DNA from: Trileptium ribeirensis
Taxonomy: Eukaryota; Nematoda; Enoplea; Enoplida; Thoracostomopsidae
DNA length: 64,000 nucleotides
Assembly (NCBI GenBank): GCA_030248225.1
Contig: JASANE010000396.1
Coordinates: 1 to 64,000 of the forward strand
Direction of reading: 5' to 3'
This document shows positions 59,250 through 64,000 of the stretch, one piece after another (the first letter of the stretch is position 1; every line of letters starts with the position of its first letter). The notes below the pieces were generated by a model. That model saw nothing but the letters and a program-made list of their open reading frames with translations. It did not search any database and was not told the DNA's origin. The position numbers were made by a program, and so were the translations under genes.

Positions 59250-59440
59250 CATGATATACTGTTTGGTACGTTGGAATACCGGACTACCTGGCCGGCCGGA
59301 TAACTGGCCTAACCGACAGGCCGGTCTCTGGTTGCCGGCCTACCTGCCAGCCGGCGACGTTTTCGGCCGGTTTGTGGCCGCTGGCCTACCTTCCGGCCGG
59401 TGCCCAACGCTATATTATACTGCTGTGACAATAGAAGAGT
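59250..59440. mobile_element. GC-rich GGCCGG-type MITE candidate
   Basis: Repeated and self-complementary GGCCGG words (CTGGCCGGCCGG, GCCGGCCTACCTGCCAGCCGG) fill a 190-bp island. The outer ends are loosely inverted (TTGGTACGTTGGAATACCGG against AGCGTTGGGCACCGG in reverse complement). Confidence 0.45.
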
Positions 59441-60985
59441 AGTATTTTGAGTCAAAGTTAAAACTTTCATTTATTGCTGTATTATTTTGCGCCGTATGAC
59501 GTTTACTCCGAGTGTTTATGTAGTGGGAAATCATTCCAATTTTGACGAATGCATAGTCTTGTGATTGTGTAAAGCTGCAGTTAGAGGATGAAAATTTTGG
59601 ACATCCTGGGTACCCGCGAAAATGGTGTACTTGTCCATTGCCACTAGGACCATACCTGCGGGTTAAAAAACTTAGGCCCGCGACTTATGACCTATATCGA
59701 GGGGTTTGGAAGTTAATTATTATTGGCCGAACACAGCTCGAGACTTTATTTCCAGCCTGAAGATATGGCACCGGAAAACTTATATATATATATAGAAAAT
59801 TCTTCTTGGCCTGTACGCAATACGTAACCAAACAACCGGTTATATTCTTGAAATCGGGTTTATGTTCCCTACACCCATTGAAATCCCATGAAAAGACATG
59901 AAGTATGGACAGTGTCCAGCGCTGGACACTAGATAAAACCAATATATTCAACCCTCAGACCATTCTTGATGCCTTGTACGCAAGATATACATCATAATCA
60001 GACAAATGAAAACATCCTACATTTTGGAAATCGGCTTCTTTCACCGTAAAACCTTTGAAACTCCATTAAACAGTATAATGTAACGAAGTTGGACTCTGGA
60101 CAGCAAACCCATCGTATTAAGCGTGTTTTATAATGTAGTACGTACTCATTGTAAAGTAAAAACAAGCAATAACACGGCGAAATTTAAAAATCGCTATTTC
60201 TCTCAAAGGGTAGACGAACCATATTCGGGCCCACGTCGGCCCAGGGAGTGGTCTGACAAAAAATATGGTCAGCAAAGTTGTAGATCTTGAACAGCTGATT
60301 CTACGTGGTCCATTTTTCGATACGAAGCCTGTGTTGTGCGATATAGCCAGCTAAACACTAATACCCGTATGGTCAGATTTGGCAAAGAACCCAAAAACCC
60401 TGTTTTTTGCCATTTTGATCCAGAAATTGGGGTATAAACTGTTCATGTTGAACTAAGGGGCACCTCATCATGTGTTTTGGTATCGAATAAAAATAATTGT
60501 CGAAATCCGTCCATCCGAAAATGAGTTGTGAATGACAGCGACAGACAAGAAATTTTCACGATTCCCCTATCGTGCTCAGTGGAAACTCCGCTATCTTCTC
60601 TCGCTCCGTTTTAATAATAGTATCATTCAATACTGAAATGCTTTATGCATTGGCGTGCTGATAAATATGGGGCAATCATCAGCTCTAAATCGCAATTTTT
60701 AATTGCCGTGATGTCGAAAGTTCTCCATCTGCATAAATTCATTACATTGCTCTGGAATTTATTATATATGCACTGCGATCCTTGCATATATATTCTGTAT
60801 AATCTTTGTTTTTGCGTTAGCAACTTTCTGCCGCGTTCAGCAACGTCCTGTTGACAAGAATTAGAATCGACAAATTGATAGGGAATGATTCCACTTCCAA
60901 CTTAGCTGCGGTAGAATTTTGATTAATATTGCCAGTGTTATGTGCTATGCATTCTATATTAAATATCGTGCAAATTATAGCGCCG
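59441..60985. other. AT-rich intergenic DNA
   Basis: A stretch at 60,190-60,600 (GTTGTAGATCTTGAACAGC, CGAAATCCGTCCATCCGAAA, GAATGACAGCGACAGAC) has the style of an old dispersed repeat; no second copy is seen here. No gene is supported. Confidence 0.35.
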
Positions 60986-60989
60986 CGAT

Positions 60990-61265
60990 TTTAAAGAAAC
61001 CTTTGGGTCCGTTCACACCCTCAAACTTTTTGCTCAAATTTTGACGGTGATTTTTAAAGGAAACTTGCGATGTTTCAAAATTTTAGCTCAAACTATAGGG
61101 TAATACATCTCGTCGATGATTGGCTAAATGAATATAATTGAAATGTTTGAACAGTGTTTACACGTTCAAACTTACCAAAAATCAAAAAAATGCTTTCAAA
61201 TGGTGATCCAAAATTTAGCTCAAATTTTAATCAAAATATCACCAAAAATTTGAGCGTATTCAGTC
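60990..61265. mobile_element. fold-back MITE candidate
   Basis: CTCAAACTTTTTGCTCAAATTTTGACGG-type sequence at 61,020 returns inverted near 61,210-61,255 (AGCTCAAATTTT, CACCAAAAATTTGAGCG). It is non-coding. Confidence 0.55.
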
Positions 61266-61477
61266 ATCTTCATTTGCTGTAAAATCTGTGCACTAAATTA
61301 CATATATTTACTAAAGCTAGCAATGTTGGAAATCGTATCTGCGCAACCCCTAGTTATACTGGCATAAATTCCATGATCATTGTATTTCCAAAAAAATAGA
61401 AAATATTTTAAAGCAGTACTAATCTGAGAAACCGGCTATCTGGTGTAGAATATCACGGGATTCTAGTCCTAGCCCAT

Positions 61478-64000
61478 GAAGTTTGTAATAGAATAGATTC
61501 GAATGCGATGTTATCACATGCTCATCAAACACTTCGAACCAACGGAGAAGGTTCGATTGTTTGACATGACCTAATGTTTCGTAGCCTTTGAAGTTTGTAG
61601 TAGATTCGAATACGATTGTTATCACATGCGCAACAAACACTTCGAACCAAATGAAGTTTGTAATGGATTCGAATGCGCAACAAACACTTCGAACCAACGG
61701 AGAAGGTTCGATTGTTTGCCATGACCTAATGTTTCGTAGCCTTTGAAGTTTGTAGTAGATTCGAATACGATTGTTATCACATGCGCAACAAACACTTCGA
61801 ACCAACTGAAGTTTGTAATGGGTTCGAATGCGCAATGCGCAACAAACACTTCGAACCAACGGAGAAGGTTCGATTGTTTGACATGACCTAATTTTTCGTA
61901 GCCTTTGAAGTTTGTAGTAGATTCGAATACGATTTTAGCACATGCGCAACAAACACTTCGAACCAAATGAAGTTTGTAATGGATTCGAATGCGCAATGCG
62001 CAACAAACACTTCGAACCAACGGAGAAGGTTCGATTGTTTGACATGACCTAATGTTTCGTAGCCTTTGAAGTTTGTAGTAGATTCGAATACGATTGTTAT
62101 CACATGCGCAACAAACGCTTCGAACCAAATGAAGTTTGTAATGGATTCGAATGCGCAATGCGCAACAAACACTTCGAACCAACGGACAAGGTTCGATTGT
62201 TTGACATGACCTAATGTTTCGTAGCCTTTGAAGTTTGTAGTAGATTCGAATACGATTGTTATCACATGCGCAACAAACACTTCGAACCAAATGAAGTTTG
62301 TAATGGATTCGAATGCGCAATGCGCAACAAACACTTCGAACCAACGGAGAAGGTTCGATTGTTTGCCATGACCTAATGTTTCGTAGCCTTTGAAGTTTGT
62401 AGTAGATTCGAATACGATTGTTATCACATGCGCAACAAACACTTCGAACCAACTGAAGTTTGTAATGGGTTCGAATGCGCAATGCGCAACAAACACTTCG
62501 AACCAACGGAGAAGGTTCGATTGTTTGACATGACCTAATGTTTCGTAGCCTTTGAAGTTTGTAGTAGATTCGAATACGATTGTTGTCACATGCGCAACAA
62601 ACACTTCGAACCAAATGAAGTTTGTAATGGATTCGAATGCGCAATGCGCAACAAACACTTCGAACCAACGGAGAAGGTTCGATTGTTTGACATGACCTAA
62701 TGTTTCGTAGCCTTTGAAGTTTGTAGTAGATTCGAATACGATTGTTATCACATGCGCAACAAACACTTCGAACCAAATGAAGTTTGTAATGGATTCGAAT
62801 GCGCAATGCGCAACAAACACTTCGAACCAACGGAGAAGGTTCGATTGTTTGACATGACCTAATGTTTCGTAGCCTTTGAAGTTTGTAGTAGATTCGAATA
62901 CGATTTTTATCACATGCGCAACAAACACTTCGAACCAACTGAAGTTTGTAATGGGTTCGAATGCGCAATGCGCAACAAACACTTCGAACCAACGGAGAAG
63001 GTTCGATTGTTTGCCATGACCTAATGTTTCGTAGCCTTTGAAGTTTGTAGTAGATTCGAATACGATTTTTATCACATGCGCAACAAACACTTCGAACCAA
63101 ATGAAGTTTGTAATGGATTCGAATGCGCAATGCGCAACAAACACTTCGAACCAACGGAGAAGGTTCGATTGTTTGACATGACCTAATGTTTCGTAGCCTT
63201 TGAAGTTTGTAGTAGATTCGAATACGATTTTTATCACATGCGCAACAAACACTTCGAACCAAATGAAGTTTGTAATGGATTCGAATGCGCAACAAACACT
63301 TCGAACCAACGGAGAAGGTTCGATTGTTTGACATGACCTAATGTTTCGTAGCCTTTGAAGTTTGTAGTAGATTCGAATACGATTGTTATCACATGCGCAA
63401 CAAACGCCTCGAACCAACTGAAGTTTGTAATGGGTTCGAATGCGCAATGCGCAACAAACACTTCGAACCAACGGAGAAGGTTCGATTGTTTGACATGACC
63501 TAATGTTTCGTAGCCTTTGAAGTTTGTAGTAGATTCGAATACGATTTTTATCACATGCGCAACAAACACTTCGAACCAAATGAAGTTTGTAATGGATTCG
63601 AATGCGCAATGCGCAACAAACACTTCGAACCAACGGACAAGGTTCGATTGTTTGACATGACCTAATGTTTCGTAGCCTTTGAAGTTTGTAGTAGATTCGA
63701 ATACGATTGTTATCACATGCGCAACAAACGCTTCGAACCAACTGAAGTTTGTAATGGGTTCGAATGCGCAACAAACACTTCGAACCAACGGAGAAGGTTC
63801 GATTGTTTGCCATGACCTAATGTTTCGTAGCCTTTGAAGTTTGTAGTAGATTCGAATACGATTGTTATCACATGCGCAACAAACACTTCGAACCAAATGA
63901 AGTTTGTAATGGATTCGAATGCGCAACAAACACTTCGAACCAACGGAGAAGGTTCGATTGTTTGACATGACCTAATGTTTCGTAGCCTTTGAAGTTTGTA
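61478..64000. repeat. 162-bp satellite array, about 16 units, running off the window
   Basis: Units start AAGTTTGTAATGG and repeat every 162 bp; some are 155 bp because they lack one of two ATGCGCA heptamers. Each unit has two related halves, each with TTCGAAT and CAACAAACACTTCGAACCAA. AAGGTTCGATTGTTTG marks each unit once. The first unit (61,478-61,540) is the most diverged, as expected at an array edge. Because 162 is divisible by three, long frames run through it on the minus strand (570 and 641 codons). They are Cys-rich periodic strings, switch frame at each 7-bp change and have no known domain, so I regard them as non-coding. Confidence 0.95.

Noticed and set aside
61622..63813. Antisense open frames of 570 and 641 codons with repeated Cys-rich motifs (VRSVCCAC)
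   Set aside because: They arise because the satellite period is divisible by three; they overlap each other in different frames, begin and end within repeats, change frame at each 7-bp variant and match no domain.
61478..64000. CRISPR-like array
   Set aside because: Whole units repeat without unique spacers, and the DNA is animal nuclear.

Overview
This is nuclear DNA of an animal. The window is AT-rich, has spliced protein genes with GT-AG introns, and is crowded with decayed transposons. The best clue to lineage is a spliced MOB4 (phocein) gene whose protein reads like protostome, arthropod-type MOB4. Which phylum it comes from cannot be settled from this window.

Host genes. (1) MOB4, + strand, seven exons from 26,357 to 40,737. 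All exon phases fit, and only the extreme N-terminal exon was not found. Its introns hold a CR1-like LINE (antisense, 33.0-36.6 kb) and several small DNA elements; a second LINE (22.5-26.2 kb) lies just upstream of the first exon found. (2) An Ashwin-like gene (tRNA-ligase-complex subunit family), + strand, three exons at 55,020-57,463, again without its first exon. (3) Weak exon-like open frames at 3.7, 9.0, 41.4, 43.0 and 48.3-49.3 kb that could not be assembled into genes.

Mobile DNA. The standout is a 4.3-kb element (50,143-54,441) bounded by 31-bp terminal inverted repeats with one mismatch. Degenerate copies of the TIR core are clustered inside both ends. On its minus strand it encodes a transposase-like protein with the TDSCSGQNKN signature (family often labelled DUF7869). 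The first coding exon inside the TIRs encodes a PWWP chromatin-reader domain that can be spliced in phase to the transposase exon. The copy carries one nonsense codon and three frameshifts.

Other elements: a non-autonomous hAT element with a perfect 8-bp target duplication (9,617-10,788) and two relatives (inverted fragment at 11.9-12.25 kb; nested copy at 18.2-20.06 kb); small TIR families at 11.2, 18.9 and 54.6 kb and at 11.6 and 32.6 kb; TA-flanked mariner-type MITEs at 29.0 and 42.5 kb; a fold-back element at 43.6 kb; a cluster of three tRNA-derived SINE copies at 13.3-13.97 kb; and a 5'-truncated LINE fragment (16.3-17.4 kb) lying between two direct repeats of about 630 bp.

The right end (61.48 kb to the edge) is a satellite array of about 16 units of 162 bp. 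The left 9 kb is mostly featureless AT-rich DNA with small duplications. Nothing here forms an operon-like system. The coherent units are the two host genes, the autonomous-type LINEs and the PWWP-transposase element.
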